Below are positions 15,525 to 24,509 of a stretch of 64,000 bases of DNA, one piece after another. The position numbers were made by a program, and so were the translations under genes. The DNA is taken from NCBI RefSeq assembly GCF_016595675.1, contig NZ_JAENJH010000001.1, forward strand, positions 682,001-746,000, read 5' to 3'. Within the stretch, counting starts at the first letter, position 1. The number at the start of each line of letters is the position of its first letter. Below the pieces are notes generated by a model. That model ran no database searches, was not told the origin of the DNA, and was given only the letters and a program-made list of their open reading frames with translations. Origin of the DNA: Prauserella cavernicola. GTDB lineage: Bacteria > Actinomycetota > Actinomycetes > Mycobacteriales > Pseudonocardiaceae.

Positions 15525-16333
15525 GCGTCGTCTCCGTTCCCGAACAGACCGCGGCCCAACCGGGCGCGGCCCGCCGCACCGGGCGCCGCCCGGTCCGCAC
15601 GCTCGCGCTCAACATCGCGGCCGTCCTCATCGGACTCGCGGCGTGGTCGCTGCTGTCCGTGGTCGGTGTGCAGGGGCTGCCGGGCCCGCTGACCGTCGCC
15701 GAACGCGCGGGCGAGCTGATCGCCGACGGCACACTCGCGACCGACGTGCTGGCGAGCCTGCGGCGCGTGCTCCTCGGCTTCGTGCTCGGCACCGCGCTGG
15801 CCGTCCCGGTCGGATTCCTCATGGGCTGGTACACCACGGCGCGCGGGCTGCTCGAACCGTACGTGCAGTTCTTCCGCACCATCCCACCGCTGGCGATCAT
15901 CCCGCTGGCCATCGTGCTGCTCGGCATCGGCGAGGTCCCGAAGGTCTTCGTGATCTTCCTGGCCGCGTTCCTCTCCAGCGTCGTGGCCGCGTTCCAGGGC
16001 GTGGTGGACGTCGACCGCACACTCATCAACGCGGCCAGGGTGCTCGGCGCCTCCGACCGCACGATCTTCGCGAAGGTCGTGGTGCCCGCCTCGCTGCCGT
16101 TCATCCTCGTGGGCATGCGCATCGGGCTCGGCTCCGCGTGGGGCACGCTCGTCGCCGCTGAGCTCATCGCCGCGCAGGAGGGCCTCGGCTTCCGGATGCA
16201 GCAGGCCCAGCTCTACTACGACCTGCCCACGATCTTCGTGGGACTCATCTCGATCGGCGTGCTGGGACTCGCGATGGACCGGCTCCTGCTGTTCGCGGGC
16301 CGCCGTCTCACCAGCTGGCAGGAGACCCGATGA
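15521..16333 (+). CDS. ABC transporter permease, sulfonate/taurine/nitrate type
   Basis: 270 residues, about six membrane helices. It has the binding-protein-dependent transport signature region ([33 protein letters not shown], about 165-200), which contacts the ATPase. The family is SsuC/TauC. The start ATG overlaps the ROK stop (ATGA) and its own stop overlaps the ATPase start, so the three genes are translationally coupled. With the ATPase and lipoprotein it forms an importer. Given the downstream sulfatase, a sulfate ester or sulfonate is the likely cargo. Confidence 0.88.
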   Translation: MSVVSVPEQTAAQPGAARRTGRRPVRTLALNIAAVLIGLAAWSLLSVVGVQGLPGPLTVAERAGELIADGTLATDVLASLRRVLLGFVLGTALAVPVGFLMGWYTTARGLLEPYVQFFRTIPPLAIIPLAIVLLGIGEVPKVFVIFLAAFLSSVVAAFQGVVDVDRTLINAARVLGASDRTIFAKVVVPASLPFILVGMRIGLGSAWGTLVAAELIAAQEGLGFRMQQAQLYYDLPTIFVGLISIGVLGLAMDRLLLFAGRRLTSWQETR

Positions 16334-17106
16334 CACCGAAGATCTCGTTCCGGGACGTGGTGAAGTCCTTCCCGGTCAAGGGCGGCTCGTTCACCGCACT
16401 CAACGGCGCGTCGCTCGACATCGCCGACGAGGAGTTCGTCACCGTCGTCGGCCCGTCCGGCTGCGGCAAGAGCACGCTGCTGAGCATGGCGGCCGGGCTC
16501 GTCGAGCCGACGGCGGGCGAGGTGCTCGTCGACGGCGAGCACGTGCGCGGCCCCGGCCCCGATCGCGGCGTGATCTTCCAGCAGTACGCGCTGTTCCCGT
16601 GGCTGACCGTGCGCAAGAACGTCGAGTTCGGACTGCGCCTCGCCGACCTGCCGCCCGGGGAGCGAACCCGGCGGGCGGAGCACGCGATCGAGCTCGTCGG
16701 GCTCACCGAGTTCGCCGACGCGCTGCCGAAAACCCTGTCGGGCGGCATGAAACAGCGCTGCGCCATCGCCCGCGCCTACGCCGTGGACCCCGCGGTGCTG
16801 CTGATGGACGAACCGTTCGGCGCGCTCGACGCACTGACCCGCGTGCAGTTGCAGGACCAGCTGCTGCGCACCTGGAGCCAGGACCGGCGCACGGTCCTGT
16901 TCATCACCCACGATGTCGACGAGGCGGTGTACTTGGCGCGCCGCGTGGTCGTGATGGCCGCGCGGCCGGGCCGGATCCACACCGTCATCGACGTGGATCT
17001 GCCCTACCCGCGCACCGAGGAGATCCGCCTCTCCCCCGAGTTCGGCCGCATCCGCAACGAGGTCTGGCACTCCGTCTACCACCAGGCCGCACCACTGCCC
17101 ACCTGA
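16330..17106 (+). CDS. ABC transporter ATP-binding protein, SsuB/TauB type
   Basis: 258 residues. Walker [10 protein letters not shown] (about 41-49), Q-loop QQYALFPW, signature LSGGMKQR and Walker B LLMDEP followed by the D-loop GALDAL and the switch His in [12 protein letters not shown] are all present. It should energise import with the permease at 15521 and the lipoprotein at 17149. The start overlaps the permease stop by 4 bases; the binding protein follows after 42 bases. Confidence 0.92.
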   Translation: MTPKISFRDVVKSFPVKGGSFTALNGASLDIADEEFVTVVGPSGCGKSTLLSMAAGLVEPTAGEVLVDGEHVRGPGPDRGVIFQQYALFPWLTVRKNVEFGLRLADLPPGERTRRAEHAIELVGLTEFADALPKTLSGGMKQRCAIARAYAVDPAVLLMDEPFGALDALTRVQLQDQLLRTWSQDRRTVLFITHDVDEAVYLARRVVVMAARPGRIHTVIDVDLPYPRTEEIRLSPEFGRIRNEVWHSVYHQAAPLPT

Positions 17107-17148
17107 CCGGCACTCCCCCGTCCCCGCACACACGTAAGGAATCCCGCC

Positions 17149-18126
17149 ATGCGTGGAACTCGTCGCGCCGTCTTATCGGTGCTGTCCGTCATCGCACTCG
17201 GCCTGTCCCTCACCGCGTGCTCCGAGTCGGGTGACGACTCGGAGGTCCGCTTCGGCTACATCGGCGACTACAACGGCGCCAGCCTGCTCGCCATCGCCGA
17301 GGAACAGGGGCTGTGGGACGAGGCGGGCCTGTCCGCGGAGCCCCAGGTCTTCACCAACGGCCCGTTGCAGATCCAGGCACTCAACTCGGGTGATCTCGAC
17401 TTCGGCTACATCGGACCCGGCGCGTTCTGGCTGCCCGCCTCGGGTCAGTCGAAGATCGTCGCCATCAACACGCTCACCTACGCCGACCGCGTGATCGCCC
17501 AGCCCGGCATCGACTCGGTGGCCGACCTGAAGGGCAAACGGGTCGGCGTACCGGAGGGCACCTCGGGCGACATGGTGCTGAACCTGGCGCTGCAGGAGGC
17601 CGGCCTGACCGTGGACGACGTCGAGAAGGTGCCGATGGACCCGTCCACGATCGTCTCGGCGTTCGTGTCGGGCCAGATCGACGCCGCCGGAATCTGGTAC
17701 CCGCTGATCGGCACGTCCATCAAGCCGAAGGTGCCGGACCTGCGCGAGCTCGCGAGCACCCGGGACTTCGAGGGCAGCTCGTTCCCCACGGCCTTCGTCT
17801 CGGGCAGGGAGGTCGACGACGAGCTCACGGGCAAGGTGATCTCGGTGCTGCAGAAGGCCAACGACTGGCGCGCCGAGAACCCGGAGCAGGCCATCGACCT
17901 CTCCGCCGGACTGCTCAATGTGGATCGTGCCACCGTCGAGGCCGACGCCGCGAACGTGGAGACCATGACCACGCAGGACCTGGTGGCCAAGACCGAGGAC
18001 GGCACCGTCGACGGCTGGCTCACCGGGCTGAGCGACTTCTTCGTCGGCACCGGGCAGTTGCAGCAGCAGGCCGACCCGGCCGACTACTACACCGGCGACC
18101 TCTACACGGGAGCGTTTCGCGAGTGA
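17149..18126 (+). CDS. ABC transporter substrate-binding lipoprotein, sulfonate/taurine type
   Basis: 325 residues. A lipoprotein signal with lipobox LTAC gives lipid-modified Cys24. The mature part follows the NMT1/SsuA-like pattern of TauA-type proteins (VRFGYIGDYNGASLLAIAEEQGLW, then GDLDFGYIGPGAFWL and DLKGKRVGVPEGT). The sequence near residue 180 (GQIDAAGIWYPL) lines the hinge in relatives. It delivers substrate to the SsuC/SsuB-like pair encoded just upstream. Its stop overlaps the sulfatase GTG by 4 bases. Confidence 0.9.
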   Translation: MRGTRRAVLSVLSVIALGLSLTACSESGDDSEVRFGYIGDYNGASLLAIAEEQGLWDEAGLSAEPQVFTNGPLQIQALNSGDLDFGYIGPGAFWLPASGQSKIVAINTLTYADRVIAQPGIDSVADLKGKRVGVPEGTSGDMVLNLALQEAGLTVDDVEKVPMDPSTIVSAFVSGQIDAAGIWYPLIGTSIKPKVPDLRELASTRDFEGSSFPTAFVSGREVDDELTGKVISVLQKANDWRAENPEQAIDLSAGLLNVDRATVEADAANVETMTTQDLVAKTEDGTVDGWLTGLSDFFVGTGQLQQQADPADYYTGDLYTGAFRE

Positions 18127-19607
18127 ACCTGCTCTTCCTCATGACCGACCAGCACCGGGTGGACACCCTGGGCTGTTACGGCAACCCGCACGTCGCGACC
18201 CCCAACCTGGACCGGCTCGCGGCCACCGGCACCCGATTCGACCGGTGCTACACGCCCACGGCCATCTGCACGCCCGCGCGCGCGAGCCTGCTCACCGGGC
18301 AGGCCCCGTTCCGGCACCGGCTGCTCGCCAACTACGAGCGCAACGTCGGCTATCTGGAGGACCTGCGCGACGACGCGTTCACCTTCCCGGCCGCGCTGGC
18401 CGAGCGGGACTACGTGCTGGGCCTGATCGGCAAGTGGCACGGCGGGGTGCGCCGCACGGCGGCGTCCTACGGCTTCGAGGGTCCGGAGCTGCCGGGCTGG
18501 CACAACCCCGTCGACCACCCCGACTACCTGGCCTACCTGGAGGACAACGGGCTGCCGCCGTACCGGATCACCGAACCGGTCCGCGGCACCACACCCAACG
18601 GCAACGAGGGCAACCTGCTGGCCGCCCGGCTCGACCAGCCGGTGGAGGCCACCTTCGAGTACTACCTCGCGACGCGCACGATCGAGCACCTCGACCGCTA
18701 CGCGAAGCGGTATCGCGACGAGGGCGCGCCGTTCTTCCTCGCCACCCACTTCTTCGGCCCGCACCTGCCGTATCTGCTGCCGGACCACTACTACGACCTC
18801 TACGACCCGGAGCTGGTGGAGCTGCCGCCCTCGATCGCGGAGACGTTCGAGGGAAAGCCGCCGGTGCAGCGCAACTACAGCGCGCACTGGACGTTCGACA
18901 CGATGCCGCTGGAGGTGACGCGCAAGCTCATCGCCGTGTACTGGGGCTACGTGACGCTCGTCGACGAGCAGGTCGGGCGCATCCTGACCCGCCTCGACGA
19001 GCTCGGGCTCAGCGACGACACGTCGGTGCTGTTCACGGCCGACCACGGCGAGTTCACCGGCGCGCATCGCCTGCACGACAAGGGTCCCGCGATGTACGAG
19101 GACATCTACCGGATCCCCGGCATCGTGCGCGTGCCAGGACAGGAGCCCGCGGTGCGCGACGAGTTCGTGACGCTCACCGACTGCACCGCGACCATCCTCG
19201 AACTGGCGGGCTGCGATCCGGAGCCCGCGGTGGACAGCCGCAGCCTGCTACCGCTGGTGCGTGGCGAGCACCCGGAGTGGCGCAGCGAACTGGTCGCCGA
19301 GTTCCACGGGCACCACTTTCCCTATCCACAGCGGATGATCCGCGACGACCGCTACAAGCTCGTGGTGAACCCGGAGTCGGTCAACGAGCTCTACGACCTC
19401 GACACCGACCCGCACGAGCTGACCAACCGCTACGCCCACCCCGAGCTGCGCCCGGTGCGGGAGCGCCTGCTGCGCAGGCTTTACCACCTGCTGCGCGAGC
19501 GGGGCGACAATTTCTACCACTGGATGACGCCGATGTACGAGGTCGGCACGTCCGACCACGACCCCAGCCTCAGCGCGTTCGAACTCCAGAAGCCGCCCGC
19601 GGGCTAG
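18123..19607 (+). CDS. Type I sulfatase (arylsulfatase/choline-sulfatase family)
   Basis: 494 residues from the GTG at 18123, overlapping the binding-protein stop. The N-terminal metal-site segment LLFLMTDQHRVDTLG and the active-site motif C49-TPAR (CxPxR) are intact. Cys49 would be converted to formylglycine, the catalytic residue. Further metal/active-site segments are LIGKWHGG and FTADHGEFTGAH. There is no signal peptide, so the substrate is hydrolysed in the cytoplasm after import. A substrate such as choline-O-sulfate or a sugar sulfate is plausible. No intact formylglycine-generating enzyme is recognised in the window. Confidence 0.88.
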   Translation: MNLLFLMTDQHRVDTLGCYGNPHVATPNLDRLAATGTRFDRCYTPTAICTPARASLLTGQAPFRHRLLANYERNVGYLEDLRDDAFTFPAALAERDYVLGLIGKWHGGVRRTAASYGFEGPELPGWHNPVDHPDYLAYLEDNGLPPYRITEPVRGTTPNGNEGNLLAARLDQPVEATFEYYLATRTIEHLDRYAKRYRDEGAPFFLATHFFGPHLPYLLPDHYYDLYDPELVELPPSIAETFEGKPPVQRNYSAHWTFDTMPLEVTRKLIAVYWGYVTLVDEQVGRILTRLDELGLSDDTSVLFTADHGEFTGAHRLHDKGPAMYEDIYRIPGIVRVPGQEPAVRDEFVTLTDCTATILELAGCDPEPAVDSRSLLPLVRGEHPEWRSELVAEFHGHHFPYPQRMIRDDRYKLVVNPESVNELYDLDTDPHELTNRYAHPELRPVRERLLRRLYHLLRERGDNFYHWMTPMYEVGTSDHDPSLSAFELQKPPAG

Positions 19608-19640
19608 GCGGCCTCACCGAGCTGGAAGTGCCACACGAGC

Positions 19641-19660
19641 AGCGCCGGGGTCCCGGCGCT
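19641..19660. terminator. Hairpin between convergent genes
   Basis: AGCGCCGGG and CCCGGCGCT form a 9-bp perfect inverted repeat (2-base centre, so the effective loop is larger). It lies between the sulfatase stop (19607) and the YdeI-like stop (19783), the right place for a shared terminator. No U-tract. Confidence 0.5.
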
Positions 19661-19782
19661 GGCGGCGAGCGCGACCACGGCCACACGTCCCACGGTCCGG
19701 GCTCCGTCGTGGGCTCTGTCCCCGCGGGCGCCGCTGGTGGCCGTGGTTGCTCGCAACGCCCACGGCGGGCCAACGGTTTTCG

Positions 19783-20370
19783 CTAGCGAGCGCGAGCACC
19801 CGGGTGGGCCCGGACGCCCCGCGCGGCGAGCGTGGCCGTGCGCTCGATGCGGCGCGCCCGCGTCCGCGGCTTCTTGGCCCCCGCGACCCACTCCAGGATC
19901 AGCCGCCGCGACGACGGCGGGAACTGCGCGAAGTGCCGCGCCGCCTCGGGATCGGCGTCCAGGGCCCGCCGCAGGTCGTCGGGTACGGCCAGGTCCTCGT
20001 CGTCGGCGACGAGCTGCCAGGTGCCCCGCCGCTTCGCCAGTTCGATCGCCGCCAGACCGCGCTCGGTCATGAGGCCCTGCTCGATCATGCGCGCCGCCCG
20101 CTCGCGGTTCACCCGGCTCCACGTGCCCCTCGGGTTGCGCGGGGTGAAGCGCAGCAGGGTGCTCGTCGCGTCGCGCTTACGGGCCTGGCTGTCGATCCAG
20201 CCGAAGCACAACGCGTGCTCGATGGCCTCGTGGTAGCGCACGCTGGGTGTCGCGCTGGCCCGGTTCTCGATCACGAGCCACACTTCGCGCTCGGACCCCG
20301 AGTGGCGCTCCAGCCACGCGCGCCACTCGGCGGGCCCGCTCGCTCGCAGCGTCACGACGTCGGTCGCCAT
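19783..20370 (-). CDS. YdeI/OmpD-associated family protein
   Basis: 195 residues from the ATG at 20370; a GTG at 20379 would add three residues. The sequence matches the YdeI-like (bacteriocin-protection, OmpD-associated) family: HEAIEHALCFGWIDSQARKRD and RFTPRNPRGTWSRVNRERAARMIEQGLMTERG. The basic C-terminal tail (KKPRTRARRIERTA) is usual. Function is not well established. The start lies at the stop of the VOC gene (20372), so both are likely one transcript controlled at 20838-20862. Confidence 0.82.
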   Translation of the reverse strand: MATDVVTLRASGPAEWRAWLERHSGSEREVWLVIENRASATPSVRYHEAIEHALCFGWIDSQARKRDATSTLLRFTPRNPRGTWSRVNRERAARMIEQGLMTERGLAAIELAKRRGTWQLVADDEDLAVPDDLRRALDADPEAARHFAQFPPSSRRLILEWVAGAKKPRTRARRIERTATLAARGVRAHPGARAR

Positions 20371-20371
20371 G

Positions 20372-20785
20372 TCAGCCACCCGAGGAGTCGGCGAGCACGT
20401 CGAGGTAATGCTGGTTGAACATCACGCCGAGGACGTTGCCGAACGGGTCGGTCACCGACGCGGTGACGAACCCCGGACCGTGCTCGAACGGTTCCCGGTG
20501 GGGCGAGGCACCCAGCGACAGCAGCCGCGCGTAGGCGGCGGACACGTCGTCGACGGCCCAGTAGGCGATTCCGGCTCCCCCTCCGTCGGGCGTGCCCGGA
20601 GCGAAGCGGCGGTCGATCAGGCCGAGCTCGTGGCTGTAGTCGCCGATGCGGTACTCGAGGTAGGCGGTCTGTCCATTCGCGCTGCGCTCGAAGTAGGGCT
20701 CGACGCCCAGCAGTTCGGTGTACCACCGGCGGGCGGCCGTGAGGTCGTCGGCGAAGAGGCTGACGGTGGTGAGTCCTCGCAACAT
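20372..20785 (-). CDS. VOC-family protein (glyoxalase-like)
   Basis: 137 residues from the ATG at 20785 (GAAGGA about 10 bases upstream). Single vicinal-oxygen-chelate domain with both half-repeats: N-terminal LTTVSLFADDLTAARRWYTELLGVEPYF and C-terminal FGNVLGVMFNQHYL. It is divergent from a WYL regulator and separated by 95 bases containing a perfect 9-bp inverted repeat. This VOC-WYL arrangement is a frequent stress- or toxin-response pairing. Enzymatic activity is not determinable from the sequence alone. Confidence 0.82.
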   Translation of the reverse strand: MLRGLTTVSLFADDLTAARRWYTELLGVEPYFERSANGQTAYLEYRIGDYSHELGLIDRRFAPGTPDGGGAGIAYWAVDDVSAAYARLLSLGASPHREPFEHGPGFVTASVTDPFGNVLGVMFNQHYLDVLADSSGG

Positions 20786-20837
20786 CGGTCTGGTCCTTCC
20801 CTCGTGGGTGAGGTGACACCGCCGATGGTGCGCCGCG

Positions 20838-20862
20838 AAAGTGCTCACCCTTCGAGCACTTT
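20838..20862. promoter_or_regulatory. Inverted repeat operator between VOC gene and WYL regulator
   Basis: AAAGTGCTC and GAGCACTTT are perfect 9-bp arms separated by 7 bases, centred between the divergent starts at 20785 and 20881. It is the natural binding site for the WYL regulator, controlling both directions. Confidence 0.65.
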
Positions 20863-20880
20863 GCCGGGGACACTGAAAAC

Positions 20881-21831
20881 ATGCGTGCAGACCGACTCGT
20901 CGCGGCCCTGCTGCTGTTGCAGGCACGGGGCCGGGTGACCGCGGCCGAACTGGCCTCCGAGCTCGAGGTGTCCGTCGCCACCGCCCGGCGCGACCTGGAG
21001 GCGTTGTCCACGGCTGGCATCCCCGTGTACCCGCAGACGGGCCGGGGAGGCGGGTGGTCACTGGTCGGTGGCGCCCGCACCGATCTCACCGGCCTGTCGG
21101 CTCCGGAGGCGCACGCGCTGTTCCTGCTCGCGGGCCCACTGGCATCCGGCTCGGGCGAGGCCAGGGCGGCGCTGCGCAAGCTGGTGCGCGCACTGCCCGC
21201 GACGTTGCGGGCCGACGCCGAGGCCGCCGCGGCCGCGACGGTGGTCGACCCCTCCGGGTGTGGTGAGCGCAACCGCGACCGGCCCGAGGTCCTGGGCCTG
21301 CTGCAGCAGGCCGTGGTCCGCGGGCACAAGGTCCGGCTGGCCTACTTCAGCGGGGCGCGGGAGCGCACCGAACGGCTCGTCGACCCGTGGGGCGTGGTCG
21401 ACAAGGACGACGTCTTCTACCTGATCGCGGGCACCGAGCGCGGGCAACGGACGTTTCGCGTCGACCGCATCGAGCACGCCGAGAGCACCGGCCAACCCGC
21501 CGAGCGGCCCGACGACGTCGCGCTCGCCGAGGCCTGGAGCCAGGTGGTGAGTGAGGTCGAGCGACGGCGCTCGCGGACGTGGGCGACGATCCGCGTCGCC
21601 GAGCGCTTCGTCCCGGTGCTGCGCGATCAGTTCGGCAAGCACTGTCACGTCGACGGGGAACCGGTGCGGGGACAGGTCGTCGTGCGACTCGGCGCGCCGA
21701 CTCCGCTGGACCTCGCGCGGCACCTCGCGGGCTGGGGCGCGCTGGTGGAGGTGGTCGACCCCGAGGCCGTACGCGCGGAACTGGGCCGCATCGGAGCCGA
21801 ACTGGCCGCTCGCTACCCGGCGCGGACCTGA
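20881..21831 (+). CDS. WYL-domain (YafY/DeoR-like) transcriptional regulator
   Basis: 316 residues. An N-terminal HTH_11 winged helix (about 1-55, VTAAELASELEVSVATARRDLEAL) is followed by a linker, the WYL domain (about 140-205; the eponymous motif appears as FYL in DDVFYLIAGTERGQRTFRVDRI) and a C-terminal WCX-type domain. WYL proteins sense nucleotides, nucleic acids or small ligands and control stress or defence functions. It is divergent from the VOC-YdeI unit and probably controls it through the repeat at 20838. Confidence 0.88.
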   Translation: MRADRLVAALLLLQARGRVTAAELASELEVSVATARRDLEALSTAGIPVYPQTGRGGGWSLVGGARTDLTGLSAPEAHALFLLAGPLASGSGEARAALRKLVRALPATLRADAEAAAAATVVDPSGCGERNRDRPEVLGLLQQAVVRGHKVRLAYFSGARERTERLVDPWGVVDKDDVFYLIAGTERGQRTFRVDRIEHAESTGQPAERPDDVALAEAWSQVVSEVERRRSRTWATIRVAERFVPVLRDQFGKHCHVDGEPVRGQVVVRLGAPTPLDLARHLAGWGALVEVVDPEAVRAELGRIGAELAARYPART

Positions 21832-21848
21832 CCGGGATTTGCGGTTTC

Positions 21849-21864
21849 GGCAACAAAACTTGCC
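21849..21864 (+). promoter_or_regulatory. Possible operator upstream of the methyltransferase gene
   Basis: GGCAA and TTGCC flank six AT-rich bases (CAAAAC). The site lies in the 181-base gap after the WYL regulator, about 150 bases before the methyltransferase start. It may be a promoter-proximal regulator site; weak on its own. Confidence 0.3.
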
Positions 21865-22012
21865 AGCCCGGGACCGTCGTGGGCACCGTGGAATCGTGAC
21901 CAGCCCGGATCCCTTCACCCATGCCACCGAGGCGGTGCTCTGCGAACGCACGCAGGGCGAGCACCGCCACGGCGTGAGCCCGGCCCCGGCCCTCCGAACA
22001 GAACAGGACGCC

Positions 22013-22627
22013 ATGAACAACGCGCAGCAGTGGGACGAGCGCTATCGCTCCAGTGAGCAGCTCTTCAGCGGCAGACCGAACGGCGTGCTCGTCGCCGAGG
22101 TCTCCGGCCTGGCCCCGGGACAGGCTCTCGACGTCGGCTCCGGCGAGGGCGCCGACGCCCTCTGGCTGGCGGGCCAGGGCTGGCGCGTCACGGCCGTCGA
22201 CGTCTCCCGCGTGGCGCTCGAACGAGCGGCCGCGAACGCGGGCGAGCTCGCCGACCGGGTGTCGTGGACGCACGTGGACCTCGCCGCGGGCACCATGCCC
22301 GCCGGGTCGTTCGACCTGGTGTCCGCGCACTACTTCCCGTTCGCCCGCGCGGCGGGCGAGTCCGCGCTCAGGGCGCTGCTGGACACCGTCGCACCCGGCG
22401 GGACGCTGCTCGTCGTGAGCCACGACCTCGCGGACCTGCCGCCCGGCGGGCACGCCGGCTTCGACCCCGGCGACTACTACCAGCCGCGCGACCTCGCGGC
22501 GTTGCTCGGGGACGACTGGACCGTCGAGGCCGACGAGACCAGGCCGAGGGTCGATCCGGCACCGGAGGGCACGGCGCACGCCCACGACGTCGTGCTGCGG
22601 GCGCGCCGCGACCTCAGTCCGGCCTGA
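22013..22627 (+). CDS. Class I SAM-dependent methyltransferase
   Basis: 204 residues from the ATG at 22013 with AGGA upstream. The AdoMet-binding motif I LDVGSGEGADALWLAGQGW (about 39-57), the acidic residue of motif II (VTAVDVS) and a later motif FDLVSAHYFPF are clear. The N-terminus (NNAQQWDERYRSSEQLFSGRPN) is typical of TehB-like/thiopurine-type methyltransferases that act on small or toxic molecules. The last 14 bases overlap the convergent GNAT gene. Substrate unknown. Confidence 0.85.
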   Translation: MNNAQQWDERYRSSEQLFSGRPNGVLVAEVSGLAPGQALDVGSGEGADALWLAGQGWRVTAVDVSRVALERAAANAGELADRVSWTHVDLAAGTMPAGSFDLVSAHYFPFARAAGESALRALLDTVAPGGTLLVVSHDLADLPPGGHAGFDPGDYYQPRDLAALLGDDWTVEADETRPRVDPAPEGTAHAHDVVLRARRDLSPA

Positions 22628-23168
22628 TCGCGGCGTAGAGCAGCATGTCGACGCGGCGGCCGCCGATCTCCTGGTGACTGCGCAGCAGCCCCTCGCGCTG
22701 GTAGCCCGCCGCGTCGGCCGTGCGGGCGGAGGCGGCGTTCCACGGCTCGATGTAGAGCTCGACCCGCCACAGCCCGGGCACGGTCCACGCGAAGCGCGTG
22801 AGCGCGGTGAGTGCTCGGCCCGCGACCCCTCGGCCCCGGCTGCGCGGCGCGACGCAGTAGCCCGCCGTGGCGCGGCCCAGCGGGAGCATGGACAGCCACA
22901 GCCCGGCCTGGCCCAGCGCCTCGTCGGTACCGGTGTCGGCGGCGCAGAACGAGTACCCGGCGCCCGAGACGAGCTTGTCGTGCTGCCGGCCCAGGTAGGC
23001 CAGCGCCTGCTCGCGGTCGGCCGCGGCGGGCAGGGTGCCGATCAGTGGCACGTACGGGTCGGTGGCCAGGTCCAGCACCATCGGCAGGTCCCGGTCCTCG
23101 AACTCGCGCAGCCGGACGCCGTCGAACTCGGGCGCGACGGGCGGCAGGGCCAGCGCGGGGGTGCTCAT
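22614..23168 (-). CDS. GNAT-family N-acetyltransferase (RimJ/RimL type)
   Basis: 184 residues from the ATG at 23168. The pattern VRLREFEDRDLPMVLDLATDPYV at the N-terminus, GYCVAPRSRGRGVAGRALTALTRFAW as acetyl-CoA motif A and RVELYIEPWNAASARTADAAGYQREGLLR as motif B place it with RimJ/RimL-like ribosomal-protein or small-molecule acetyltransferases. Its 3' end overlaps the methyltransferase on the other strand by 14 bases. Substrate unknown. Confidence 0.86.
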   Translation of the reverse strand: MSTPALALPPVAPEFDGVRLREFEDRDLPMVLDLATDPYVPLIGTLPAAADREQALAYLGRQHDKLVSGAGYSFCAADTGTDEALGQAGLWLSMLPLGRATAGYCVAPRSRGRGVAGRALTALTRFAWTVPGLWRVELYIEPWNAASARTADAAGYQREGLLRSHQEIGGRRVDMLLYAAIRPD

Positions 23169-23197
23169 GCGCCGATCCTGCCAGGCCCGGCAGACCG

Positions 23198-24343
23198 TCA
23201 CCACGCCGCCGCGAAGCCCCAGAAGTCCTCCAGCCAGCCGAACGGGACCGGGCTGTCGGCGGCGACCTGGGTCAGCAGGATCGAGACGGTGCCGGTGGAG
23301 GGCACGACGTAGGCGGTGGTACCGGTGCCGCCGGTCCAGCCGTAGCGCCCCGGCACGGACCACGGCGCCGACGCCGTGATGTCGACGGAGCCGCCGAAAC
23401 CCCAGCCCTGTCCGTCGAGGAACAGGCTGCCGAACTCGCGCTGGGACGGAGTCGTGTGGTCCGTCGTCAGCAGGCGCAGCGACTCGGGCGTGAGCAGCGG
23501 GCGGCCGCCGGGACCGACTCCGCCGGCCAGCAGCATCCGGCCGAACGCGAGCAGGTCCCCCGCGGTGCCGACGAGGCCGCCGTTGCCGAGCGGGAACACC
23601 GGCGGCTCGCTCCACTGTCCGTCGGGCGCGTCGGCGAGCTCGAACACGCCGGGTGCGGACGCGCGGTAGTACGCCGTGAACCGCTCGCGCCGCGACGGCG
23701 GCACCCAGAACCCGGTGTCGGTCATGGCCAGTGGAGCGAACACGCGCTCGGCGAGGAACTCCGGTAGCGACACTCCCGCCGCCCTGCTGACCAGCACCCC
23801 CTGCAGCGTCGAGCACGTGTCGTAGAGCCACCCGCGGCCGGGCTGGTGCAGCAGCGGCACCCTGGCCAGCTCGGCCAGCCACACGTCGGGCTCGGGAAAG
23901 CTCCTGATCTGCCTGCCGTCACGCTGCACGGTCTGCAGCAGCCGCACCGCGGGCAACGTGAAGTCCGAGGCGAAGCCGTACCCGGCCTGGGAGCTGAGCA
24001 CGTCGAACACCGTGATCGGACGGTCGGCGGGCACCACGTCGTCCACGGGGCTCGCCGGTGTGCGCACCACGCTGGGCCTCGCCAGCTCCGGCAGCCAGCG
24101 GGCCACCGGATCGCCGAGCGCGAGCACGCCGTCGTCGACCAGCAGCAGCACCGCCGCGGCCGTGATGGGCTTGGTGAGCGAGGCGAGGCGGAAGATCGAG
24201 TCCTCCGCCATCGGCGTCGCGCCCAGCACGGCCGAGCCCGCGACCGCCGACTCGATCCGGTCGCCGCGCGCGAGCAGCCCCACCGCCCCCGGGTACGCGC
24301 CGTCGCGGACGTTGGTCTCGAGCAGTTCCGCCAGGCCGGTCAT
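23198..24343 (-). CDS. Serine hydrolase, class C beta-lactamase/esterase fold
   Basis: 381 residues from the ATG at 24343 (GAAGGG upstream). The SxxK catalytic motif is S55-LTK58. The second motif normally YxN reads YDT in GWLYDTCST, and the KTG-like motif reads GGTGT near residue 345. This pattern suits EstB-like esterases and penicillin-binding-protein relatives more than a true AmpC beta-lactamase, because the Asn of YxN is replaced. There is no signal peptide, which also argues against a secreted beta-lactamase. Physiological substrate unknown. Confidence 0.85.
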   Translation of the reverse strand: MTGLAELLETNVRDGAYPGAVGLLARGDRIESAVAGSAVLGATPMAEDSIFRLASLTKPITAAAVLLLVDDGVLALGDPVARWLPELARPSVVRTPASPVDDVVPADRPITVFDVLSSQAGYGFASDFTLPAVRLLQTVQRDGRQIRSFPEPDVWLAELARVPLLHQPGRGWLYDTCSTLQGVLVSRAAGVSLPEFLAERVFAPLAMTDTGFWVPPSRRERFTAYYRASAPGVFELADAPDGQWSEPPVFPLGNGGLVGTAGDLLAFGRMLLAGGVGPGGRPLLTPESLRLLTTDHTTPSQREFGSLFLDGQGWGFGGSVDITASAPWSVPGRYGWTGGTGTTAYVVPSTGTVSILLTQVAADSPVPFGWLEDFWGFAAAW

Positions 24344-24509
24344 CGCGTGCCCTTCTCTCCTGATCTTTCGCCGCCGCGCTCCGGGCGATCGAAGGATAGA
24401 CCCGCTGCCAGCGCGGAACTCATCGGCTGACCCGGCACGATGCGGCGGCCCGGCGAAGGGGCCACACCCCTGTGAGTCCGTTGTGGCGCAAGCGGTATCG
24501 TCTGCGCCG

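Noticed and set aside
19614..19799. Possible small membrane peptide on the minus strand near the sulfatase end
   Set aside because: A hydrophobic tail (VGRVAVVALAASAGTPALLVW) is visible but there is no start with a ribosome site and the region also forms the terminator hairpin.
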